Below, piece after piece: positions 7,973 to 15,480 of a DNA stretch of 39,256 bases (position 1 is its first letter; every line of letters begins with the position of its first letter). The position numbers and the translations under genes were made by a program. Origin of the DNA: an uncultured Actinomycetes bacterium (lineage in GTDB: Bacteria > Actinomycetota > Thermoleophilia > Miltoncostaeales > Miltoncostaeaceae); the NCBI GenBank assembly GCA_937871165.1, contig CALMXK010000187.1:1-39256 (forward strand), read 5' to 3'. The notes beneath the pieces were generated by a model. The model was not told the origin of the DNA and made no database searches. It worked only from the letters and a program-made list of their open reading frames with translations.

Positions 7973-9838
7973 ATGATTGCGCCCATGACGACTCCAGACG
8001 GCTCAACCAGCCTCGACGCCCTTCTCGCAGCAATCACGGGAGCCCGCGCGCAGCTCGAATCCCACGTTCGTGAGATCAACGATCTGAACGTCTTTCCGGT
8101 CGCCGACGGCGACACGGGCACAAACCTGCTGCAGTCGGTCCAGGCGATTGAACGCTCCGCGCAAGGGTTGGTCGGCACGTCCTTCGACGACCGCTGCGAA
8201 ATGATCGCGCGCGCCGCACTGCTCGGCGCCCGCGGCAACAGTGGGATGATCCTGTCGCAGATGGTCCGCGGCGCAGCCGATGCGATCGCCGACGGTGGGC
8301 GCGTGGACGCAGACACCGCACGCGCGGCCCTTCGCGGCGCATCCGACACGGCCTACGACGCGGTGCGCAACCCCGTCGAGGGCACCATGCTGACCGTTAT
8401 TCGCGGACTGGCTGACGGCGCCGTGGCGTCCACGGCCGCCACGCTCGACGATCTGCTGATCGACGCCATCACGGCCGGCGAATCCACACTCGCCGCCACG
8501 CAGGAGATGCTCCCGCAGCTCAAAGAGGCCGGAGTCGTGGATTCCGGCGCCTATGGCGTGCTGCTGCTTGTCGAGGGACTCGCGGCCGCAATCGCCGGAC
8601 GCGAGCTGGCCTCCACCGCAACGCAGGTGGCGGCACCGACGATTCTTCCCGAGCAGCACGAGCCGTCGGCCTTTCGCTACTGCACGACCTTCATCGTGGA
8701 GGATGCCACCGCGCCGCTCGACAGCCTCGAGAACCAACTGTCCCAGCTCGGCGACAGTCTCCTTGTCATGGGCGACACCCGCCAGGCCAAAGTCCATGTC
8801 CACACCGACGACCCGCAGCGCGCCATCGCGCTCGGTGAGACCATCGGGCTCGTCTCGGGCGTCAACATCGACGACATGCACCGCCAGGAAGAGGCGCGGG
8901 CACAGCGGATCGAGCGCAGTATGCGCGCCGCGCGCGGCGAAGTGACCGGCTCCGTCGACCGTTCCATCGTGCTCACCGACACCAACACGGCACTGATCAC
9001 CGACTCCACCGCCGACCTGCCCGACAGCATGAAGGTCGCCAACATCCGGATCGTTCCGGTTCCGGTGAGTTTCGGCACGGAGGCGTTCGACGTCTCGACC
9101 GCAAGCGACAATGCGGCGTTCTACGAGCGGCTTGCGACCGGTGGGCAAAACGCCACCACCGCCGCACCGTCGATGGGCGACCTTGTGGAGCAGTACCGGC
9201 GGGCCCTCGAGTCCTACGAGTTCGCGGTCGTGCTGCACATGAGCACCACGTTCTCCTCGACGGCCGACGTCGCACGGCGGGCGGCGCTCGAGGTGGACCC
9301 CGACCGCATCTTCGTGATCGAGACGGAGTCGGTGTCCTACCAACTCGCCCTGATCGTCTCGCGCGTGCAAGCCGCGCTCAGGCGTGGCACCACCCTCGGC
9401 GACGTCGAGGATCTGGTCGACGCATTCCGTCGAACGCACGGCATGGCGTTCAGCCTGGCCAGCCTGGACTACATCCAGCGTGGCGGACGCATCAGCAAGG
9501 GACGCGCGCTCATGGGCAACCTGCTCGGCGTGCGACCGATCCTGCAGATCGTCGGTGGTGAGATCGACCAGTACGCAAAGGTGCGCGGCGCCGATCGCAT
9601 GATGCCGGCACTGCGCGACTTCGTCGTCGAGCGCACCAACGCCGACTCACCGCTGCACGTCAGCGTCGCGCATGCCGTGGCACCGGAGGTGATCGCGGAG
9701 CTGACTGCACTGATCACTGAGGCCCGACCGAACGCGACCATCGATCTGGTGTGTGAGATCGGGCCGGTCGTCGGAACCCATGCAGGCCCCGGCGCCGTGG
9801 GTGTCGCATGCTTCCACGACCCGTCCGACCAGACCTGA
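7973..9838 (+). CDS. DAK2-DegV fusion, fatty-acid kinase-like protein
   Basis: The 621-residue protein joins two functions that are separate FakA and FakB in Staphylococcus. Residues 1-205 are a DAK2/DhaL ATP-binding kinase domain with NVFPVADGDTGTNL near 39-52. Residues about 220-310 match the FakA middle region (FRYCTTFIVED, then KVHVHTDDP). From about residue 341 a DegV fatty-acid-binding domain starts (LITDSTADLP) and continues through STTFSST and GRISKGRALMGNLLGVRPIL to the end. The likely role is phosphorylation of bound exogenous fatty acids, by analogy with FakAB; this is inference. GGAGGTGG at 7958-7965 lies seven bases before the ATG at 7973, so the next ATG at 7985 is not needed. 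Confidence 0.88.
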   Translation: MIAPMTTPDGSTSLDALLAAITGARAQLESHVREINDLNVFPVADGDTGTNLLQSVQAIERSAQGLVGTSFDDRCEMIARAALLGARGNSGMILSQMVRGAADAIADGGRVDADTARAALRGASDTAYDAVRNPVEGTMLTVIRGLADGAVASTAATLDDLLIDAITAGESTLAATQEMLPQLKEAGVVDSGAYGVLLLVEGLAAAIAGRELASTATQVAAPTILPEQHEPSAFRYCTTFIVEDATAPLDSLENQLSQLGDSLLVMGDTRQAKVHVHTDDPQRAIALGETIGLVSGVNIDDMHRQEEARAQRIERSMRAARGEVTGSVDRSIVLTDTNTALITDSTADLPDSMKVANIRIVPVPVSFGTEAFDVSTASDNAAFYERLATGGQNATTAAPSMGDLVEQYRRALESYEFAVVLHMSTTFSSTADVARRAALEVDPDRIFVIETESVSYQLALIVSRVQAALRRGTTLGDVEDLVDAFRRTHGMAFSLASLDYIQRGGRISKGRALMGNLLGVRPILQIVGGEIDQYAKVRGADRMMPALRDFVVERTNADSPLHVSVAHAVAPEVIAELTALITEARPNATIDLVCEIGPVVGTHAGPGAVGVACFHDPSDQT

Positions 9839-9842
9839 CGCC

Positions 9843-9864
9843 GATGGCCGTCAAACCGGCCGTC
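9843..9864. terminator. Hairpin between convergent genes
   Basis: GATGGCCG (9843-9850) pairs with CGGCCGTC (9857-9864), with one G-T pair and a 6-base loop. It starts four bases after the DAK2-DegV stop and lies before the end of the M23 gene, so it could serve both strands. No T-run is present. Confidence 0.45.
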
Positions 9865-9876
9865 AGCTGACCCCGC

Positions 9877-10635
9877 CTATCTGACCGCGGTGGCGGTGCC
9901 GTCGCCGTCGGACGTGCTCAACGGAGCGGGCCGATCGACGCCGACGAGGACCGCGCCTCCTGCGGCAGGACGTGGCCGAGTCACGAGTGCCGTCGCCGCC
10001 TGCGGTGCAGTCGTCGTCTGCGGTGCAAGTGCGGCGCCGGTTGTGCGCCACGAGCTGAGCCGCTGCGTCGGATCGATGCTCGCCCCGTCGCCCGGATGGA
10101 TCTCGAAGTGCAGGTGCGGTGGCGTGGTGATGGCCTGCCCGGTGTTGCCGACGAACGCGATCACCTGGCCGGCGCGAACCGTCGCCCCGTCCGCGACGCC
10201 GGGCGCGTACGCCGACAGGTGCGCGTAGTAGTACGTGGTGCCCGAACCGTCACGAAGCCACAGACGGTTCCCGCCCAATGTGTTGACGCCCACGCTGTAC
10301 AGCTGGCCATCGGCGACGGCCACGACGGGCGTGCCGATCGGCGCGAAGATGTCGGCGCCTTGATGCCACCCGGTTCCGGCTCGTGGCGCGCCATACGTGT
10401 CGGTGAACGTGGCGGCGTCACCGAACACCGGGAACACGCCGCCATTGTGCGGGACGGAGAGCACCGGCGTCGTCAACGGCGGCGCCACAGCCTCGGTTTG
10501 GCCGGGAAGCTGCTGTGCGATCGCACTCGCTCCGCCGCCCACGACGACAGCCAACGTCACTGCGACAATGCGATATTTCCGGCGCTGCTGCACCCGGGGA
10601 TTGTCGCCGCCAGGGGCGGTCGCACCAAACGCCAC
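9877..10635 (-). CDS. M23-family metallopeptidase, membrane-anchored or secreted
   Basis: The 252-residue protein is a predicted zinc endopeptidase acting on peptidoglycan cross-links (LytM/peptidase M23). A basic N-terminus (QQRRKYR) precedes a single hydrophobic segment at residues 22-40, which could be a signal peptide or an anchor. The catalytic domain spans about 65-195, with zinc ligands H91 and D95 in HQGADIFAP and H176 in HLHFEIH, and the conserved H139 in YAHL. All key residues are present, so an active enzyme is expected. The C-terminal 60 residues are low-complexity Ala/Thr/Pro. GTG at 10635 has AGGG close upstream; an internal GTG at residue 15 is a possible alternative start. It diverges from the NlpC/P60 gene. 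Confidence 0.88.
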   Translation of the reverse strand: MAFGATAPGGDNPRVQQRRKYRIVAVTLAVVVGGGASAIAQQLPGQTEAVAPPLTTPVLSVPHNGGVFPVFGDAATFTDTYGAPRAGTGWHQGADIFAPIGTPVVAVADGQLYSVGVNTLGGNRLWLRDGSGTTYYYAHLSAYAPGVADGATVRAGQVIAFVGNTGQAITTPPHLHFEIHPGDGASIDPTQRLSSWRTTGAALAPQTTTAPQAATALVTRPRPAAGGAVLVGVDRPAPLSTSDGDGTATAVR

Positions 10636-10805
10636 TGGTCACCCTGCAATGCGCCACACGCAGCTGCAACACCGATTGCGAGACCCGCAGGGGTTGCTCG
10701 TCTACCCTCGGACCCCTACGGTGACTCGGACCGCTGTCCGACCCGCCGGACCGAGGAAGGGGAAATCCGCTGCAACGTCTCATCTCGACATCCCACCGCT
10801 CGCGC

Positions 10806-11903
10806 GTGGCGCTCTCCGCCGCCGCGACGCTCATCGCACTTGCCTTCTCACTGTTCGTGCTCACGCACGACCGCGCCTCCGCGGCACCGTCGATCAACGA
10901 TCTGCGTGCCCAGGTCCAACGCATCCAGTCGGAGGTGGCTGCCATCGACGAGCAGGTGGGTGCGGCTGCCGAGGCGTACAACGGCGCGGTCTACCAGCTT
11001 GGGCTGATCACCGATCGCATCGCGTCCAACCGTGCCGGGATCATCCGTGCCACCAACAAGCTGCACACGGTGCAGGACGAGTTGGCCGATCGCCTTCGTG
11101 CCGAGTACATGGCCCCCCAGCCGAGTCCCATGCAGCTGTTCCTCACGACACGCAGCGCGTCGGCGGTTGCCAACGGCACCGAGGCGATGGAACGCGCCGC
11201 GCTGCGTGACACCGCGATGATTCACACGGTGCGCACCTTGCGGGCCGAGCGCGTCAAGCGGGCCGCCGAGCTGAAGCGCGACGAGGCCCAGGCCAAGGTC
11301 GAGGTGGCCGACAAAGCCGCCAAGCGCAACGCCGTCCAGGCGCTCCTTGCACGCCGAAGCGCAGTGCTCGCAAGCGCCAAGGGCGAGCTCAAGCGTGAAC
11401 TCGACGCCGAGGCACGCCGCGAGGCCGCCCGCCGCGCCGAGGCCAATCGACGCGCACAAGCACTCGTTCGCACGCAGACCACAAGCGGCGGTTCGTCGAC
11501 GCCCGCGCCATCGACCGGTGGTGGCTCAACACCGGCGCCGCCAGTCTCAAGTGGCGGCAGCGCCCGCAACGCGCAGGCTGCACGCATTGCGATGCAGTAC
11601 CTGGGCGTGCCGTATGTCTGGGGCGGCGCAACCCCGTCCGGGTTCGACTGCAGTGGCCTCGCCATGTACGCCTACGCCAAGGTCGGCGTCTCGATGGGCC
11701 ACTACACCGGGGCCATCTATGCAGCGTTCCCGAAGGTCGCCTACAGCGATCTGCAGCCGGGCGACATGGTGTTCTTCAGCGGTCTCGGCCACATGGGCAT
11801 CTACATCGGTGGCGGCATGATGGTGCACGCCCCCCATACCGGCGATGTCGTGCGCGTCGCGCCGATCGCCGGACGCAGCTACGTCGGAGCAGTTCGCCCC
11901 TGA
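10806..11903 (+). CDS. NlpC/P60 peptidoglycan hydrolase with coiled-coil N-terminus (RipA-like)
   Basis: The 365-residue exported protein has a hydrophobic export segment (residues 3-26), a long charged coiled coil (about 30-225), a Ser/Thr/Pro/Gly linker and a C-terminal NlpC/P60 cysteine peptidase domain (about 250-365). The catalytic Cys282 lies in DCSGL and His329 in HMGIYIG, followed by HAPHTGD. Such proteins cut stem peptides during cell separation. The first canonical start, GTG at 10806, has no ribosome site and leaves the export signal without basic residues. The same frame is open upstream with only CTG codons; the CTG at 10770, preceded by AAGGGG, would add QRLISTSHRSR. A small hairpin (CGGAC 10727-10731, GTCCG 10736-10740) lies in the leader. 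Confidence 0.9.
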   Translation: MALSAAATLIALAFSLFVLTHDRASAAPSINDLRAQVQRIQSEVAAIDEQVGAAAEAYNGAVYQLGLITDRIASNRAGIIRATNKLHTVQDELADRLRAEYMAPQPSPMQLFLTTRSASAVANGTEAMERAALRDTAMIHTVRTLRAERVKRAAELKRDEAQAKVEVADKAAKRNAVQALLARRSAVLASAKGELKRELDAEARREAARRAEANRRAQALVRTQTTSGGSSTPAPSTGGGSTPAPPVSSGGSARNAQAARIAMQYLGVPYVWGGATPSGFDCSGLAMYAYAKVGVSMGHYTGAIYAAFPKVAYSDLQPGDMVFFSGLGHMGIYIGGGMMVHAPHTGDVVRVAPIAGRSYVGAVRP

Positions 11904-11915
11904 CGATCGCGTTCG

Positions 11916-11954
11916 TCGTCGGGTCGGCGTGCCATGAGCGCGCCGACCCGATGA
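11916..11954 (+). terminator. Strong GC-rich hairpin after NlpC/P60 gene
   Basis: A 14-pair stem (11916-11929 with 11941-11954, one G-T pair) surrounds an 11-base loop and starts 13 bases after the stop codon. Its core is CGGGTCGGCG / CGCCGACCCG. It lacks a T-run. It separates the two NlpC/P60 genes, suggesting independent transcription. Confidence 0.6.
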
Positions 11955-11965
11955 AATGACGTCGG

Positions 11966-11979
11966 GAACCTAAAGGTTC
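11966..11979. promoter_or_regulatory. Perfect palindrome GAACCT-AA-AGGTTC
   Basis: Six-base inverted arms separated by AA lie 27 bases before the ATG at 12007, in the position expected for an operator or promoter element. It is AT-richer than its surroundings. I do not know a regulator for this exact sequence. Confidence 0.35.
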
Positions 11980-12006
11980 AGCGCAGGCGGCCGACATTGA
12001 TCACGT

Positions 12007-13590
12007 ATGGCCGGACGCCTTCCTCGCGTGGCTGGAAGCCACCTCACGCTCCGTCGCATCGCAGCTACTGCCGCGTTGGCATCTGCGATCGGCGCATCCA
12101 CCGCACTCGGCGCCAATGAATGGGTCGTCACCGCGGGCCAGCAGCCAACCCAAACCGCAAAGCCGGGTGAGTGGGTCGTAACGCCCTCCCCGGGCAGCCA
12201 ATGGAACGTGACCGCCGGAGCACCGGAGCCACTCGTGCCCGTCGCGGCCGACGAGATCATGGCGCAGTTCGTGGGCATTCAGCGTGCCTCGAACGACGCC
12301 CGTCAGAACGGCGTCGAGCTTCCTCCCGTCGCACCGACAGCGCTCGACGTCCCGTCGGTGGACCTGGCAAAGGATCACCCCGCGGTCAAGGCACTGGCGG
12401 CGGCGCAGGCGCATGCCGACGCGCTCGGCGCCAAGATGGCCGCCCTGCGCATGCAACTCGACCAGGCGGGAAGCACTCCCGCAGTGACGATCGAGCAGGA
12501 CATTGCCGAGCTGGAGCCCAAGGTCGCGGAGGCTGACGAAGCCGTCGCGAAGCTGCAGCGACAGGTCGACAAACTTCGCAAGGAACTCGCCGCCAAGCAG
12601 GCGGCCCTCGCCAGCAACCCGTACGCCAGCCTGCCGGGGCTGACGTTCGCACCGGTGTCGGGCACCGTGCCGGTGATCGACGCCAACCTGTCGAGCCGCC
12701 TCGACGCGTACCTGGCCGGAAAGAACAGCCCGCTCGCCGGACTCGGCAACGTCTTCGTCTACCAGAGCACCGCGGTCGGACTCGATCCGCGCCTGCTCGT
12801 CGCCATCTCCGGCGCCGAGACCAGCTTCGGCACGTACGGTCCGAGCCAGACGATCCACAACCCGTTCGGAATGGGCCCGGGCATCGTGTACCCCACGTGG
12901 CCGGACGCGATCGCCGCGGCGGCGCGCAACCTCGGAGGGAACCTGTACAAGGGCTCCGGGCTTGTGACCATCCCCCAGATTCAGCGTCGCTGGGCACCGC
13001 TCGGCGCGGGCAACGACCCGACCAACCTGAACAGCCACTGGTACGTCAACGTCAGCAAGTACTACTCCGAGCTCGGTGGCGATCCCAACGGCACCGTCTT
13101 CATCGATCGCGGCGCACCCGCCACCGCGATTCCCGTGGCACCTGGTGTCGCACCCGGAATCCAGGGAACGGTCGCCGCACCGTCCGCGTATGGCGCGGCC
13201 GTGGCAGTGCCCGGTGGCGGACGCAACGCAGGTCCGAAGGCGCTCGCCCTTGCACAAACCTACCTTGGTGTTCCCTACGTCTGGGGAGGCACCACACCGA
13301 AGGGCTTCGACTGCTCCGGCCTCGTGCAGTACGTGTACGCCAAGCAGGGTGTCTCGCTGCCGCGTGTCGCAGAGGCGCAGGCCCGCGTCGGTGTTCCGAT
13401 CTCACCTGAGCAGCTGCAGTCCGGTGATGCGATCTTCTTCGCGGACCGCACCGGCTACATCCATCACGAAGGCATGTACATCGGCAACGGCATGTTCATC
13501 CACGCGCCGCACACCGGCGACGTCGTGAAGGTCTCGTCGCTCTACGACCCCTACTACGCAAGCCAGTACGCCGGCGCACGCCGGTACTGA
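12007..13590 (+). CDS. Secreted bifunctional peptidoglycan hydrolase: glucosaminidase-like domain plus NlpC/P60
   Basis: The 527-residue protein has a signal peptide (basic start, hydrophobic 16-35, ending STALGA). Next comes a short region with three similar units (EWVVTAG, EWVVTPS, QWNVTAG) and a coiled coil around 115-200. Residues 225-355 resemble glucosaminidase/lysozyme-fold domains, with LLVAISGAETSFGTYG and an IHNPFGMG motif; Glu271 is the candidate catalytic acid. Residues 400-527 are an NlpC/P60 domain with Cys436 in DCSGL and His487 in HEGMYIG. The protein would cut both glycan strands and stem peptides. It follows another NlpC/P60 gene after a hairpin and is probably transcribed separately. 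Assignment of the middle domain to a specific glycosidase family is tentative. Confidence 0.88.
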   Translation: MAGRLPRVAGSHLTLRRIAATAALASAIGASTALGANEWVVTAGQQPTQTAKPGEWVVTPSPGSQWNVTAGAPEPLVPVAADEIMAQFVGIQRASNDARQNGVELPPVAPTALDVPSVDLAKDHPAVKALAAAQAHADALGAKMAALRMQLDQAGSTPAVTIEQDIAELEPKVAEADEAVAKLQRQVDKLRKELAAKQAALASNPYASLPGLTFAPVSGTVPVIDANLSSRLDAYLAGKNSPLAGLGNVFVYQSTAVGLDPRLLVAISGAETSFGTYGPSQTIHNPFGMGPGIVYPTWPDAIAAAARNLGGNLYKGSGLVTIPQIQRRWAPLGAGNDPTNLNSHWYVNVSKYYSELGGDPNGTVFIDRGAPATAIPVAPGVAPGIQGTVAAPSAYGAAVAVPGGGRNAGPKALALAQTYLGVPYVWGGTTPKGFDCSGLVQYVYAKQGVSLPRVAEAQARVGVPISPEQLQSGDAIFFADRTGYIHHEGMYIGNGMFIHAPHTGDVVKVSSLYDPYYASQYAGARRY

Positions 13591-13610
13591 GTCGTCAGCG
13601 TCCATGCCTG

Positions 13611-13641
13611 TCGGCCCGTCGACATTTCGTCGGCGGGCCGA
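13611..13641 (+). terminator. Hairpin after bifunctional hydrolase gene
   Basis: TCGGCCCGTCGAC (13611-13623) pairs with GTCGGCGGGCCGA (13629-13641) around a five-base loop, with one G-T pair. It begins 20 bases after the stop at 13590 and precedes the zinc-uptake cluster. Confidence 0.6.
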
Positions 13642-13709
13642 TGTGCATTTGGTGGCCGGGCGCAGTCCGGTTGTGAGCGCCCACCGGGCCCTGCGTCCGT
13701 CCCGTCGGG

Positions 13710-13715
13710 TATGAA
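13710..13715 (+). promoter_or_regulatory. -10 hexamer TATGAA before first znuB-like gene
   Basis: TATGAA ends six bases before the GTG at 13722, the same spacing seen at several other genes here. This predicts a leaderless transcript starting at the GTG. Confidence 0.45.
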
Positions 13716-13721
13716 CCACAC

Positions 13722-14552
13722 GTGGACCTGTACGGCACATTCATCGACCCGCTCACACCGCATCACATGCAGCGGGCACTGCTCGAGGTCCTCATCATGG
13801 CGGTGCCTGCGGGACTGCTCGGCGCGTGGGTCGTCGTCCGGCGTCTCGGATTTGCCACCCACGCCATGGGTCACGCCACATTTCCCGCGCTCGTCATCGC
13901 GGCGCTCGCGGGCTGGAGTCTTCTTGCGACGACGGTCGCCGCCGCCCTTCTGATCGGCGCGCTCATCGCCGCGCTGCACCGTCGTCGCGAACTGCAATCG
14001 GGAGCCGCGGTGGCCGTGGTGCTTGCCACCTCGCTCGCGCTCGGGGCCGTCCTTGTGAGCGACGTCCATGACCCGGGCGTGAGCGCCAACGGTCTGCTCT
14101 TCGGGAGCATCTTCGGCCTGACCACCGAGGATCTGGTCGCAAGCGCCGTGGTGGCCGCACTCGCAATCGGCGCCACACTGATCGGATTTCGCCCCTTCAC
14201 CGTCGCGGCCTTCGACGACGACTCCCGCCGGCAACCTGGCGCGGACATCGTGCAACTCATGCTCATCGCCGTGGCGGTCGCGGTCTCGGCACGCATCATC
14301 GGCAGCCTGCTCGTGGCGGCGATGTATCTGATCCCGGCGGCCACGGCGCGCCAGTTCACCACACGACTTTCGTCGCTCATGATTTGGGGATGCATCATCG
14401 CGGCGCTCGACGGCGTCGCCGGTCTGTGGCTGTCGGCCACGGCCGACACCCCACCCGGTGCATCCATCGCGGCGTGTGCGACGGCGGTCTTCCTGATCGT
14501 CGCAACCGGCAGAACCGTCCGCCTTCGGTTCATGAGAACGATTCCTACTTGA
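13722..14552 (+). CDS. Metal ABC transporter permease, ABC-3 family (ZnuB-like, copy 1)
   Basis: The 276-residue protein has about eight hydrophobic segments. ABC-3 family features include HAMGHATFPALV (about residues 47-58) and VSARIIGSLLVAAMYLIPAATAR (about 190-212), which corresponds to the family's VGxLLVxAxLIxPAATA motif. It should form the membrane channel of a zinc or manganese importer with the ATPase and binding protein encoded just downstream. It is unusual that a second, different ABC-3 permease closes the same cluster (16279-17139). The GTG start at 13722 is supported by the -10 hexamer six bases upstream. Its stop lies beside two Zur-box-like sites that control the next gene, so this gene may be transcribed separately. 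Confidence 0.9.
   Translation: MDLYGTFIDPLTPHHMQRALLEVLIMAVPAGLLGAWVVVRRLGFATHAMGHATFPALVIAALAGWSLLATTVAAALLIGALIAALHRRRELQSGAAVAVVLATSLALGAVLVSDVHDPGVSANGLLFGSIFGLTTEDLVASAVVAALAIGATLIGFRPFTVAAFDDDSRRQPGADIVQLMLIAVAVAVSARIIGSLLVAAMYLIPAATARQFTTRLSSLMIWGCIIAALDGVAGLWLSATADTPPGASIAACATAVFLIVATGRTVRLRFMRTIPT
14533..14547. promoter_or_regulatory. Candidate Zur box 1
   Basis: TGAGAACGATTCCTA matches the actinobacterial Zur palindrome (of the type TGAAAACGATTTTCA, from memory) at 11 of 15 positions. It overlaps the end of the upstream permease gene and lies just before the znuA-like promoter. Confidence 0.5.
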
Positions 14553-14564
14553 TAGCCATTCCCA
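14550..14564. promoter_or_regulatory. Candidate Zur box 2
   Basis: TGATAGCCATTCCCA matches the same pattern at 10 of 15 positions and lies 17 bases after box 1, immediately upstream of the -10 hexamer. Two phased, imperfect sites next to a zinc-importer gene and a Fur-family gene make zinc-dependent repression the likely reading. Confidence 0.45.
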
Positions 14565-14571
14565 TGTAACG

Positions 14572-14577
14572 TAGTCT
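14572..14577 (+). promoter_or_regulatory. -10 hexamer TAGTCT before znuA-like gene
   Basis: TAGTCT ends six bases before the GTG at 14584, giving a leaderless transcript. An overlapping TAACGT at 14567-14572 is an alternative. Repressor binding at the boxes just upstream would block this promoter. Confidence 0.45.
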
Positions 14578-14583
14578 GTCGGG

Positions 14584-15480
14584 GTGATACGCCGCACCAT
14601 CGCCCCAGCCGTCATCGTCCTCGCCGCCCTCGCCATGACGGGCTGCGGATCGAGCTCACGTTCCACCGGCCCGGTGATCGTCGCAACGACCACCCAGGTC
14701 GCCGACTTCGTTCGCAACGTCGTCGGACCCGAGGTCACTGTCGTCCAACTGCTCGCGCCAAACGTCGAGCCACACGACTACGAACCGAAGCCGAGCGACC
14801 TCACCGCACTGGCCGACGCGACGGCCATCGTGGCAAACGGTGCCGGACTGGACGACTGGATCGGACAGCTTCGAGACAGTGCGGGGGCTTCGGCGCCGAT
14901 CATCGACGCCACGCAGGGGATCGACACCCAAAGCCACGCCGGTTCCACCGATCCGCATGTCTGGATGGACCCGCGCCTGGCGATCACGATGGTCGAGAAC
15001 ATTCGTGACGGCCTTGCGGACGCGCAACCGGAACGCGCCCAGGCGGACGCTGCTCGCGCGGACGCCTACATCACCGAAATTCGCAGGCTCGACACCGACA
15101 TCGCACGGCAGATCGCAACCGTCCCTCAGAGTAAACGTCGGATCGTCACCGATCACGACGCTTTCGGCTACTACGCACGCCGCTTCGGCGTGACGATCAT
15201 CGGAACCGCCATCCCGTCCCCGGTGAGCGGCGCCGAGCCGAGCAGCCGCGACCTGGCCGCGCTCATCGACCTGATGCGTCGCGAACGCGTGCGCGTGATC
15301 TTCGCCGAATCGGGCATCAACCCCCAGATCGCCCGGGCGCTCGCCGACGAGATCGGCGTGCAAGTGGCAGGCGTCCTTTGGGCCGATTCTCTCGGGCCGA
15401 AGAACAGCGGCGCCGCCACATATATTGAAATGATGCGCACCGACACCCGAGAGCTCATCGCCGGACTGCGACGTGGATAA
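14584..15480 (+). CDS. Zinc-type metal-binding lipoprotein (ZnuA-like, cluster A-I)
   Basis: The 298-residue lipoprotein has a signal ending in MTGC (Cys21). Metal ligands expected for the family are visible: His64 in EPHDYE, His125 in DPHVWMDP, His191 in DHDAFGYYARRFG and Asp268 in LWADSLG. A histidine rather than glutamate at the third position points to zinc rather than manganese. The long His-rich loop found in many ZnuA proteins is absent. Its end overlaps the ATPase gene by eight bases (15473-15480), so the two are coupled. Regulation by zinc through the two boxes at 14533-14564 is likely. Confidence 0.9.
   Translation: MIRRTIAPAVIVLAALAMTGCGSSSRSTGPVIVATTTQVADFVRNVVGPEVTVVQLLAPNVEPHDYEPKPSDLTALADATAIVANGAGLDDWIGQLRDSAGASAPIIDATQGIDTQSHAGSTDPHVWMDPRLAITMVENIRDGLADAQPERAQADAARADAYITEIRRLDTDIARQIATVPQSKRRIVTDHDAFGYYARRFGVTIIGTAIPSPVSGAEPSSRDLAALIDLMRRERVRVIFAESGINPQIARALADEIGVQVAGVLWADSLGPKNSGAATYIEMMRTDTRELIAGLRRG

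Noticed and set aside
8003..9439. 478-residue minus-strand open frame
   Set aside because: It is antisense to the DAK2-DegV gene, has repetitive His/Arg/Gly composition and no domain. GC-rich codon bias opens the opposite frame.
10636..10805. c-di-AMP (ydaO-type) riboswitch before the NlpC/P60 gene
   Set aside because: Such riboswitches often precede actinobacterial wall hydrolase genes, but I could not find the expected conserved segments; only a small hairpin is visible.
12001..13257. 418-residue minus-strand open frame
   Set aside because: Shadow of the bifunctional hydrolase gene, with no recognisable motif.
14081..14110. CRISPR or tandem repeats in the window
   Set aside because: I saw no regularly spaced direct repeats anywhere; repeated GC-rich words such as GACG/CGTC are codon-bias effects.
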